Assembly: GCA_964504455.1 (NCBI GenBank)
Contig: CAZDDY010000030.1
Span: forward strand, 1-5,639
DNA from: CAZDDY01 sp964504455
Lineage (GTDB): Bacteria > Patescibacteriota > Minisyncoccia > Phycocordibacterales > UBA9973
DNA length: 5,639 bases
Direction of reading: 5' to 3'
The notes below the pieces were generated by a model. The model did no database searches. It was not told where the DNA came from and saw only the letters and a list, made by a program, of their open reading frames with translations. How positions within the stretch are numbered: position 1 is the stretch's first letter; the number at the start of each line of letters is the position of its first letter. The translations under genes were made by a program, and so were the position numbers. Positions 1 to 4,767 of this stretch are shown one piece after another.

Positions 1-373
1 AAAGTTCTTCTACTTCCACCAATTCTGCTCTTGGAATTTGCATAACAACAAGCTGTGAGACCTTGTCTCCGACTTCGATGGTATATGGTTCATTACTTAG
101 ATTAACTAAATGTGTATTATATTCTCCTCGAAACCCTGCATCGAAAATTCCCCCCATCGTATGAAGCCCTGCCTTTGAAATACTGCTTTTATCTTTCACA
201 AACACTCCGTACCCTTCTGGAACTTCAAGAGCGAATCCATGGTAAAAACGATAATGCTCTCCTGGCTGTATAGTTACCTCTTCCATCGCATAGACGTCCA
301 TCCCCACATCCCCAGGATGTGCATAGCTTGGCAACTTTGCCCCTTCTTTTATTTTTTTAATTTTTATTTGCAT
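1..373 (-). CDS. dut: dUTP diphosphatase (dUTPase), C-terminus cut by window edge
   Basis: Hydrolyses dUTP to dUMP and pyrophosphate in the cytoplasm, keeping uracil out of DNA and supplying dUMP for dTMP synthesis. The reverse strand from the ATG at 373 gives 124 residues open to the edge. Four of the five trimeric dUTPase motifs are visible in order: motif I HPGDVGMDVYA (19-29), motif II DKSSISKAGL (61-70), motif III GGIFDAGFRGE (74-84, with the catalytic-type Asp78) and motif IV GDKVSQLVV (102-110). The glycine-rich motif V would lie beyond the edge, and about 20-25 residues are missing relative to the usual 145-150. Two departures from the common pattern are Lys62 where PRS(S/G) usually has Arg, and Phe81 where motif III usually has Tyr. 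The start lies 1 base after the stop of the peptidase E-like gene, so it is the last visible gene of the tmk operon. No Shine-Dalgarno sequence is visible. The family call is firm. Confidence 0.93.
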   Translation of the reverse strand, partial: MQIKIKKIKEGAKLPSYAHPGDVGMDVYAMEEVTIQPGEHYRFYHGFALEVPEGYGVFVKDKSSISKAGLHTMGGIFDAGFRGEYNTHLVNLSNEPYTIEVGDKVSQLVVMQIPRAELVEVEEL

Positions 374-374
374 A

Positions 375-1031
375 TTAAAATTTTAGATACTCTCCTTCGC
401 TAATTACTTCAATAGTACCGTCGACAACTTTGAGTGCTGTTTGATCATCAATCACATAGACGGATTTGCCACTATCCTTAGCAATATGCTCAACCTGCAT
501 TTGGTATGTATCAGAAAAACTTGTTGGATCGAAATGGGGGCGAATGTAAAAATCAACAAAGCTTAATGCTTCCTCGTTTTCATAATTAAAAACTTCTTTA
601 TAATAGTTCTTTTTTTCTTGACTACTCGTTGCAATTGTCGGATTAGTTACAATACTTCCAGCACTTACTCCAACATATACTCGAGTCTGAAGTAATTGGG
701 GTAACATTTTATCTAATCCCGAATCCTTTAGGCAACTCATTAGATGTGGCCTATTTCCCCCTGAAAAGAATAAGACATCTCCTCTTTCTATTCGTGGTTG
801 CCACACTTCCTTCGGCAATGCTGAAATATCCACGATATCAATAAATTTAAATCCTTGCTCTAAAATATTGTTAAGATCTTTTATAAACCAGCTTTTATCA
901 CCTCGTCCAACATTCATAGCTGTAGGAATAAAAACAATTGTCGTCTCTTTTGCAGGTTTCCCGACCAAGTCAAAAAGTGCGTCAGAAATAGATTTATTTG
1001 TTAACCCACTTGATGTAAGAAGTAACTTCAT
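375..1031 (-). CDS. peptidase E-like protein (peptidase family S51, class I glutamine amidotransferase-like fold)
   Basis: 218 residues, close to the usual length of S51 dipeptidases (about 220-230). Characterised PepE enzymes are cytoplasmic serine peptidases that cleave Asp-X dipeptides. Visible marks are a first beta strand MKLLLTSSGL, FIPTA (35-39), the family's FFSGGN segment (88-93), the nucleophile elbow GVSAGS with Ser123, and the PHFD box with His166. The third triad member is less clear: Salmonella PepE uses an Asp about 15 residues after the Ser, and here that neighbourhood has Gln138-Glu139. There is no signal peptide or membrane segment. It lies 5 bases after the rhodanese stop and 1 base before dut, so it is probably cotranscribed with both. 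Its connection to nucleotide genes is not obvious. Substrate specificity cannot be read from sequence, and other S51 members include cyanophycinases, so I give no gene symbol. Fold and family are firm; dipeptidase activity is inferred. Confidence 0.85.
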   Translation of the reverse strand: MKLLLTSSGLTNKSISDALFDLVGKPAKETTIVFIPTAMNVGRGDKSWFIKDLNNILEQGFKFIDIVDISALPKEVWQPRIERGDVLFFSGGNRPHLMSCLKDSGLDKMLPQLLQTRVYVGVSAGSIVTNPTIATSSQEKKNYYKEVFNYENEEALSFVDFYIRPHFDPTSFSDTYQMQVEHIAKDSGKSVYVIDDQTALKVVDGTIEVISEGEYLKF

Positions 1032-1036
1032 ATGTA

Positions 1037-1294
1037 TTATTGTATAAGCTTATATCCTTTGGCTGTCATTTCTTCAAGGCCTCCGCCATTTACGACATTA
1101 GTATACTCTTCCTGCTCAAGAAGCGTCTTTGCCATCATAGCGCGGTTCCCTGACTCACAATATAGAAGAAGTGGAGTATCGAGTGAAACTTGGGGTAATT
1201 CTCCTTGCATGATATCCATAATATCAAAAAGTTCTGCTCCTTCTATGTGCCCTGCCTCAAATTCTTCTTTTGTTCTGACATCAAGAATATGCAT
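1037..1294 (-). CDS. single-domain rhodanese-like protein
   Basis: 85 residues forming one minimal rhodanese domain with no signal peptide. The N-terminal family signature is DVRTKEEFEAGHIEGA (5-20), and the active-site loop is CESGNR (46-51), with Cys46 as the expected persulfide-carrying residue. GGG at 70-72 and the final GY (80-81) match the usual end of the domain. Such proteins move sulfane sulfur to acceptors such as cyanide, thiols or partner proteins; the physiological acceptor here is unknown. The six-residue loop fits the sulfurtransferase type rather than the seven-residue loop of Cdc25-type phosphatases. The start is 1 base after the tmk stop (TAA at 1296-1298) and the stop is 5 bases before the peptidase gene, so it sits inside the tmk operon. 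There is no Shine-Dalgarno motif before the ATG, so translation may be coupled to tmk. Confidence 0.9.
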   Translation of the reverse strand: MHILDVRTKEEFEAGHIEGAELFDIMDIMQGELPQVSLDTPLLLYCESGNRAMMAKTLLEQEEYTNVVNGGGLEEMTAKGYKLIQ

Positions 1295-1295
1295 T

Positions 1296-1994
1296 TTATT
1301 TCAAAATTTTCTTAACTTCTTTATATACTTTTTCGTGTATAACTTCTCGTGGAAGTATCGCTTCTTTTGTAGCACAATCAATTTTTTTGAAGTAGTCGAG
1401 ATTTTTCGAAAGCCAAAGCGCACTTTCTCGAGAATTTTTTTGAAAATTTACATCAACCTCATGCACATCTTTTTTCTTTCCTAAATAATTTCTTTTTGAC
1501 GCAGAGTTTCTCTCTTTCATCATTTTTAAACTGATAGGTAATGGGACAGAAAGATACAAGACAACATTTGGCCGTGGAATTTTAAACACCTTGTGTTCCA
1601 TCTCATCAAGCCATGCAATAAAAGCTTTGCGTTTTGCTGAGTTTTTTATCTTACCGCCTTGATGAATCTGGTTTGCACTAACATATCGATTTGCAAGAAC
1701 AATATATCCAGATGAAAGCCACTTCTCAATTTCTCGAGAAGATTCCCATCTGTCTGCAGCATAGAGCACTGAAGCAATTTTTGGATGAACACGAACAAAA
1801 TTATAGTACTGCTCTGATAAACAATGCCCGACAAATTTTCCAAAGAAATTTTTATAATATTCGGGAAAATCAACAAGTTTTACTGTGAATCCTTCTTTTT
1901 TTAATCTTTTTGCAAGGAGTGCCACTTGTGTTGCCTTTCCACTTCCATCAGTTCCATCAATAACAATGAGTCGGCCTTGTATCTTTTTTTGCAT
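1296..1994 (-). CDS. tmk: dTMP kinase (thymidylate kinase)
   Basis: Phosphorylates dTMP to dTDP with ATP. 232 residues from the ATG at 1994. The reading frame stays open to 2123, but the extra 43 residues run into the divergent gene at 2079, look unlike any kinase N-terminus and precede the first beta strand, so the start at 1994 is preferred. P-loop GTDGSGKAT is at 14-22 with Lys20; the base/sugar-binding DRW is at 81-83; the thymidylate kinase signature NRYVSANQIHQGGK is at 102-115; strand VVLYLSVP is at 144-151; a basic LID region is at about 160-176; and HEVD is at 179-182. Position 21 is Ala where a classical Walker A motif has Ser or Thr, with Thr following at 22. No Arg lies in the P-loop, unlike the yeast/human type. 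It is the first gene of the operon tmk - rhodanese - peptidase E-like - dut, and its product is metabolically downstream of dUTPase. Confidence 0.92.
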   Translation of the reverse strand: MQKKIQGRLIVIDGTDGSGKATQVALLAKRLKKEGFTVKLVDFPEYYKNFFGKFVGHCLSEQYYNFVRVHPKIASVLYAADRWESSREIEKWLSSGYIVLANRYVSANQIHQGGKIKNSAKRKAFIAWLDEMEHKVFKIPRPNVVLYLSVPLPISLKMMKERNSASKRNYLGKKKDVHEVDVNFQKNSRESALWLSKNLDYFKKIDCATKEAILPREVIHEKVYKEVKKILK

Positions 1995-2000
1995 GCCTAC

Positions 2001-2006
2001 AGTATA
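2001..2006 (-). promoter_or_regulatory. candidate -10 element of the tmk operon, implying a (near-)leaderless mRNA
   Basis: The minus strand reads TATACT (5 of 6 to TATAAT), separated from the tmk ATG by only GTAGGC. Transcription starting about 7 bases after the -10 would begin at or next to the A of the ATG. No good -35 hexamer lies 16-18 bases upstream (at 17 bases, TACAGG matches TTGACA at only 2 of 6). No Shine-Dalgarno sequence precedes the start, which fits a leaderless transcript. This is moderate evidence only, since AT-rich spacers produce -10 look-alikes. Confidence 0.4.
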
Positions 2007-2031
2007 CCCAAAGAACTCTATTGCCTGTACT

Positions 2032-2060
2032 TTGACTTTCCGATTTGCTATGGTGATATT
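2032..2060 (+). promoter_or_regulatory. candidate sigma70-type promoter for the DUF1599 gene
   Basis: TTGACT (2032-2037, 5 of 6) is followed by a 17-base spacer and GATATT (2055-2060, 4 of 6). Predicted transcription start is near 2067, about 12 bases before the ATG at 2079. An alternative extended -10, TGCTATGGT, lies at 2046-2054. The -35 hexamer TTGACT is identical to that of the glyA promoter in this window. The element lies in the 84-bp gap shared with the divergent tmk promoter, so the two could be regulated together. Confidence 0.5.
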
Positions 2061-2078
2061 GAATAAAAACAAAATACT

Positions 2079-2633
2079 ATGGCTGAGCAAAGTCTTCAAG
2101 CTTGGCTTGAAGTCATCGAACAAGCTAAGGCTATTTTTACAAAGAAACTAAAAGATTATGGCAGCGCATGGAGTGGTCTGCGACCAATATCTTTAATTGA
2201 CCAACTTTTTATTAAGGCAAACCGAATCAGAACAATAAGTCTGAATAAGGAGCAAAAGGTTAATAATACCGGTGACGATATCATAAGTGAATATTTGGGA
2301 ATCGTTAACTATGGAATTATTGGTCTCATACAGCTCCAGAATCCACAATCTGATGGCCCAGTAAAGTACCTTCCAAACGACGAGGCACTTAATTTCTATG
2401 AAAAAAATATGGGTGCTATCGTAGGAAAACTCGATTTTGCAAACAAAATGGTCAATGGTGCAAAGCCAGCCTTCTTAGTAGAGATAATCTATGAGAGACT
2501 ACGAAGAATAAGTGATGGGTACCAATCCAAAAAAATTTCAAAAGATAACGAAGAAACAATGATATCGCATCATTTAGAAAAGATCATCATGTACGCTATC
2601 TTTGCAAAAGCACAACTTGTACATACAAGCTAA
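2079..2633 (+). CDS. DUF1599 / Nmad1-type protein (nucleotide modification associated domain 1), two internal repeats
   Basis: 184 residues, matching the usual size of two-repeat DUF1599 proteins as I remember them, notably those of Bacteroidota. The family signature is in the first half: KKLKDYGSAW (22-31), LRPISLIDQLFIKANRIR (34-51), and EYLGIVNYGIIGLIQL (71-86). The second half (about 105-181) repeats the helices, as in ISHHLEKIIMYAIFAKAQL (162-180), but replaces KDYGSAW with LDFANKM, so the polar signature is lost there. The family is uncharacterised biochemically as far as I know. Comparative genomics tied it to nucleotide modification or metabolism, and it is all-helical. There is no signal peptide or membrane segment. 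It is transcribed divergently from tmk as a single gene with its own terminator, which fits a role in nucleotide metabolism. No Shine-Dalgarno motif is seen before the ATG. The alternative of a MazG-like NTP pyrophosphohydrolase activity is inference only. Confidence 0.82.
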   Translation: MAEQSLQAWLEVIEQAKAIFTKKLKDYGSAWSGLRPISLIDQLFIKANRIRTISLNKEQKVNNTGDDIISEYLGIVNYGIIGLIQLQNPQSDGPVKYLPNDEALNFYEKNMGAIVGKLDFANKMVNGAKPAFLVEIIYERLRRISDGYQSKKISKDNEETMISHHLEKIIMYAIFAKAQLVHTS

Positions 2634-2659
2634 TCATGAAAGTGATTAGCTATTTTTTT
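2628..2659 (+). terminator. rho-independent terminator of the DUF1599 gene
   Basis: AGCTAATCAT (2628-2637) pairs with GTGATTAGCT (2642-2651) around a GAAA tetraloop, giving nine Watson-Crick pairs plus one U-G pair next to the loop. A run of seven T follows at 2653-2659. The stem contains the gene's own TAA stop (2631-2633), and its far side overlaps the TAG stop (2650-2652) of the convergent minus-strand gene. On the minus strand the hairpin is followed only by TTGTATG, so termination in that direction would be weak. Confidence 0.88.
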
Positions 2660-3027
2660 AGCCCAAGATTAAATTTTTCTAAAATCTCATTTGATTCTTC
2701 TATGATTTGCCGTAATTCATCTTTTGTCTTAAATGTTTTCAAGCGATCAATGAGCTCATTATAATTTTTTATAACCAACTGAGCGCCCTGATTTTGCATA
2801 ATTTCATTAGAAAATTCTTTTCCTTCATTAGAAAGTCTCTCTTCTAAGGTTAAAAATTTTTTTTGTCGTGCAAAAGAGAGTAATTCGTCTTCTTCTAATG
2901 AATCAATTACAAGCCCAAGTGCAGCAAACTGAACGCGTGCATCTTGCACAAAAAGCCAGAATTGATTTTCTGATTCTATGTGTTTTACATGCATGTCTTT
3001 TTCTTTTGGATTCCAACCTTCTGGCAT
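2650..3027 (-). CDS. hypothetical protein, glyA-distal member of a tandem paralogous pair
   Basis: 125 residues; I do not recognise the family. No signal peptide, membrane segment or cysteine is seen, and the protein is predicted mostly helical and acidic with a Lys-Lys end. It is clearly related to the next gene upstream (3030-3398). Residues 15-34 align without gaps, sharing Lys15, Ile17, Gln22-Phe23, Asp29-Ala30 and Gln33-Phe34. The C-terminal helix LIDRLKTFKTKDELRQII (92-109) matches LIKRVQRFQSIKELEQII there. The middle (about 40-88) has diverged. The start is 2 bases after the TAA of that paralogue, so it is the third gene of the glyA operon. There is no Shine-Dalgarno motif, so coupled translation is likely. 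The stop overlaps the far side of the convergent DUF1599 terminator. It is a real gene by operon fit and by the protein-level match to its neighbour; function unknown. Confidence 0.8.
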   Translation of the reverse strand: MPEGWNPKEKDMHVKHIESENQFWLFVQDARVQFAALGLVIDSLEEDELLSFARQKKFLTLEERLSNEGKEFSNEIMQNQGAQLVIKNYNELIDRLKTFKTKDELRQIIEESNEILEKFNLGLKK

Positions 3028-3029
3028 AT

Positions 3030-3398
3030 TTAAAAATCTGACTTTATAAACTCGTCAACCTCTCTAATAATTTGCTCAAGCTCTTTTATAGATTGAAACC
3101 TCTGCACTCTCTTTATTAAATCGTCATGAATAAACATCGGCTGTTTATAGGCTTCATCATTTTTTATTTTGTCAGCAAGAATAAGGTTTTTATTTTTTAA
3201 AATGTAATCTTCAAATGCATCATATGGAAGCTTACTATTCTTTTCTTGTAGTTCTTCAAGTGAGTGACCCATAGCCAAATCTATGCGAATGACACTAAAC
3301 TGATCTTTGGCATCTGCAAAAGAAAAACGAAATTGTTTATCATTATCGATAACTTTCGGCTCTATTTCCCCTTTTGCTCCGCTAAAAACTTCAGTCAT
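3030..3398 (-). CDS. hypothetical protein, glyA-proximal member of a tandem paralogous pair
   Basis: 122 residues; family not recognised. The N-terminal part carries VIDNDKQFRFSFADAKDQF (16-34), rich in aromatics at alternating positions and suggestive of a beta strand running into a helix. The C-terminal part, DDLIKRVQRFQSIKELEQII (92-111), looks like an amphipathic helix. Both blocks recur in the downstream neighbour at 2650-3027, with a net two-residue length difference between the blocks. There is no signal peptide, membrane segment or cysteine. The ATG lies 1 base after the glyA TAG stop, and the stop is 2 bases before the next ATG, so cotranscription with glyA is close to certain. A role linked to SHMT or one-carbon metabolism is possible from position only; nothing in the sequence states a function. 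Confidence 0.8.
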   Translation of the reverse strand: MTEVFSGAKGEIEPKVIDNDKQFRFSFADAKDQFSVIRIDLAMGHSLEELQEKNSKLPYDAFEDYILKNKNLILADKIKNDEAYKQPMFIHDDLIKRVQRFQSIKELEQIIREVDEFIKSDF

Positions 3399-3399
3399 A

Positions 3400-4578
3400 C
3401 TATTTTTTCTTTCTTAGGACTGCATCAATTTTTCGGGCGATTTTTATCATATCTTTTTCTTTCTTACCTCTTGTCGTTTCAGCTGGGGTTCCAATACGAA
3501 TACCTGATGGATCCATCACACCTCTTGGGTCTCCAGGAATAGTATTCATATTCACAATAATCCCTGCCTTTTCAAGCCTGTCGCTTGCTTCTTTCCCCGA
3601 TACCCCCTTTCCATCCATCCATGTATCTAAAAGAATTAAATGAGTATCTGTGCCACCTGAGATTACATGCCAGCCAAGCCTTGAAAGCTCTTTAGCGAGT
3701 GCTTGAGCGTTTTTAACTACTTGTTTTGCATACCGTTTAAAATTTGTTGTGGATGCCTCCTTAAGCGCTACAGCAACCGCTGCAATGGTATTTTCGTGTG
3801 GACCACCCTGAAGCCCCGGGATTATCGCCTTATCAAGCTTTTTATCAAGATCACCAATATCTTTTCGAACAAAAAGAAGTGCATGTCGAGGCCCACGAAG
3901 TGTCTTGTGCGTTGTTGTCATAACAGAATGAGCACAATGAAATGGTGTTGGATATGCTCCTCCGGCAACCAACCCAGCAAAGTGAGACATATCTACATGT
4001 AAATGCGCACCACAGGCATCTGCTATCTCTCTAAATTTTTTAAAATCTACGAAACGAGGATACGCAGTAAATCCTGCGACAATAAGGTTTGGTTTTTCTT
4101 TTATCGCAAGTGCTTTTATTGCCTCATAATCAAGTTTTTCAGTTTTTGGATCAACTTCATACAAAACTGATTTCCAAAATTTTCCTGTCATTGAGACTGG
4201 TTGGCCATGGGTGAGGTGTCCTCCAGAAGATAGCTTAAGTCCCATAATTTTCCCTCCAAGTGGAACAAACGCAGTATATGCAGCAAGGTTTGCAGGAGAA
4301 CCTGAAAGCGCCTGGACATTTGCGTGCCAAACACTTGGACGAAGCTTGAACAACTTAAGAGCCCGATCGATACAGAGTTGCTCTACCTTATCAATAATAG
4401 TATTGCCACCATAATACCTTCTGCCTGGATATCCTTCAGCATATTTATTTGTAAGATTTGAACCTAGTGCTTCGAGAACGTCTTTTGAGACATAGTTTTC
4501 TGAGGCAATAAGATTTATTACTTTTTTTTGTCTTTTGTCTTCAGCTTGAATTAGCTTTTTGATTTGAATATCTTTCAT
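3400..4578 (-). CDS. glyA: serine hydroxymethyltransferase (SHMT)
   Basis: Cytoplasmic PLP enzyme that interconverts serine plus tetrahydrofolate and glycine plus 5,10-methylene-tetrahydrofolate, the one-carbon donor for dTMP synthesis. 392 residues, somewhat shorter than the usual 410-420 but with all hallmarks: IASENYVS (24-31), NKYAEGYPGRRYYGG (44-58, Glu48), NVQALSGSPAN (87-97), GGHLTHG (119-125), HVDMSHFAGLVAGG (194-207, Asp196 for the pyridine nitrogen and His199 stacking on PLP), TTTHKTLRGPR (221-231, Schiff-base Lys225), PGLQGGPHE (254-262) and GIRIGTPA (359-366, carboxylate-binding Arg361). One oddity is that the usual GPRGG/GPRGA is GPRHA here, with His232 in place of Gly. It is the first gene of an operon with two small paralogous proteins and has a good promoter just upstream. 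A weak purine-rich AGGGG sits 8 bases before the ATG. Confidence 0.97.
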   Translation of the reverse strand: MKDIQIKKLIQAEDKRQKKVINLIASENYVSKDVLEALGSNLTNKYAEGYPGRRYYGGNTIIDKVEQLCIDRALKLFKLRPSVWHANVQALSGSPANLAAYTAFVPLGGKIMGLKLSSGGHLTHGQPVSMTGKFWKSVLYEVDPKTEKLDYEAIKALAIKEKPNLIVAGFTAYPRFVDFKKFREIADACGAHLHVDMSHFAGLVAGGAYPTPFHCAHSVMTTTHKTLRGPRHALLFVRKDIGDLDKKLDKAIIPGLQGGPHENTIAAVAVALKEASTTNFKRYAKQVVKNAQALAKELSRLGWHVISGGTDTHLILLDTWMDGKGVSGKEASDRLEKAGIIVNMNTIPGDPRGVMDPSGIRIGTPAETTRGKKEKDMIKIARKIDAVLRKKK

Positions 4579-4593
4579 AGAATTAACCCCTAG

Positions 4594-4622
4594 ATTAGAA
4601 CTAATAATTAAGTTGAAGTCAA
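4594..4622 (-). promoter_or_regulatory. sigma70-type promoter of the glyA operon
   Basis: The minus strand has TTGACT (4617-4622, 5 of 6), a 17-base spacer, then TCTAAT (4594-4599, 5 of 6). Transcription is expected to start near 4587-4588, leaving a leader of only about 10 bases before the ATG at 4578. A perfect inverted repeat ATTAG-AA-CTAAT (4594-4605) covers the -10 and the edge of the spacer and could be an operator, although such a short AT-rich palindrome can occur by chance. Confidence 0.7.
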
Positions 4623-4715
4623 AGTTATACCATAGATGTGCTACTCAAAATATACCCCTATAGTATCAAAAATCTTCGGGCTTGTCTTACTTTATGGAAA
4701 CTAGCAAAATCTATC

Positions 4716-4749
4716 AAAAGAAAAAGGCGTTGTACTCGTACAACGCCTT
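4716..4749 (-). terminator. strong rho-independent terminator of the gene at 4768-5217
   Basis: Complementary arms at 4724-4734 and 4739-4749 give an 11-bp perfect stem around a CGAG tetraloop when read on the minus strand. A T-rich tail, TTTTTCTTTT, follows (RNA sense of 4725-4716). It begins 18 bases after the stop codon at 4768. The tail and foot of the stem are the same 13 bases as those of the terminator at 5287-5318. Confidence 0.9.
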
Positions 4750-4767
4750 ATGTATGTTTATTCACTG

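Noticed and set aside
1032..1484. 150-codon plus-strand open frame.
   Set aside because: It is antisense to the rhodanese and tmk genes, which carry clear family motifs. Its translation is low-complexity Phe/Ser-rich, typical of a shadow frame.
1995..2123. N-terminal extension of the Tmk reading frame by 43 residues from an ATG at 2123.
   Set aside because: It overlaps the divergent DUF1599 gene, does not resemble any Tmk N-terminus, and the ATG at 1994 places the P-loop at its usual distance from the start.
2650..3398. Toxin-antitoxin module, suggested by two small overlapping-size genes in tandem.
   Set aside because: The two proteins are homologous to each other and belong to the glyA operon, and neither shows a known toxin or antitoxin motif.
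3264..4414. Plus-strand open frames of 67 to 99 codons antisense to glyA and its neighbour.
   Set aside because: glyA is unambiguous on the minus strand, and these frames have Cys/Phe-rich, motif-free translations.
4579..4715. Riboswitch (glycine or tetrahydrofolate type) upstream of glyA.
   Set aside because: The predicted leader is only about 10 bases, and no conserved aptamer-like structure is seen between the promoter and the ATG.
4724..4749. Near-perfect 26-base palindrome considered as a recombination or attachment site.
   Set aside because: The T-rich tail on the minus strand and the position 18 bases after a stop codon explain it fully as an intrinsic terminator.
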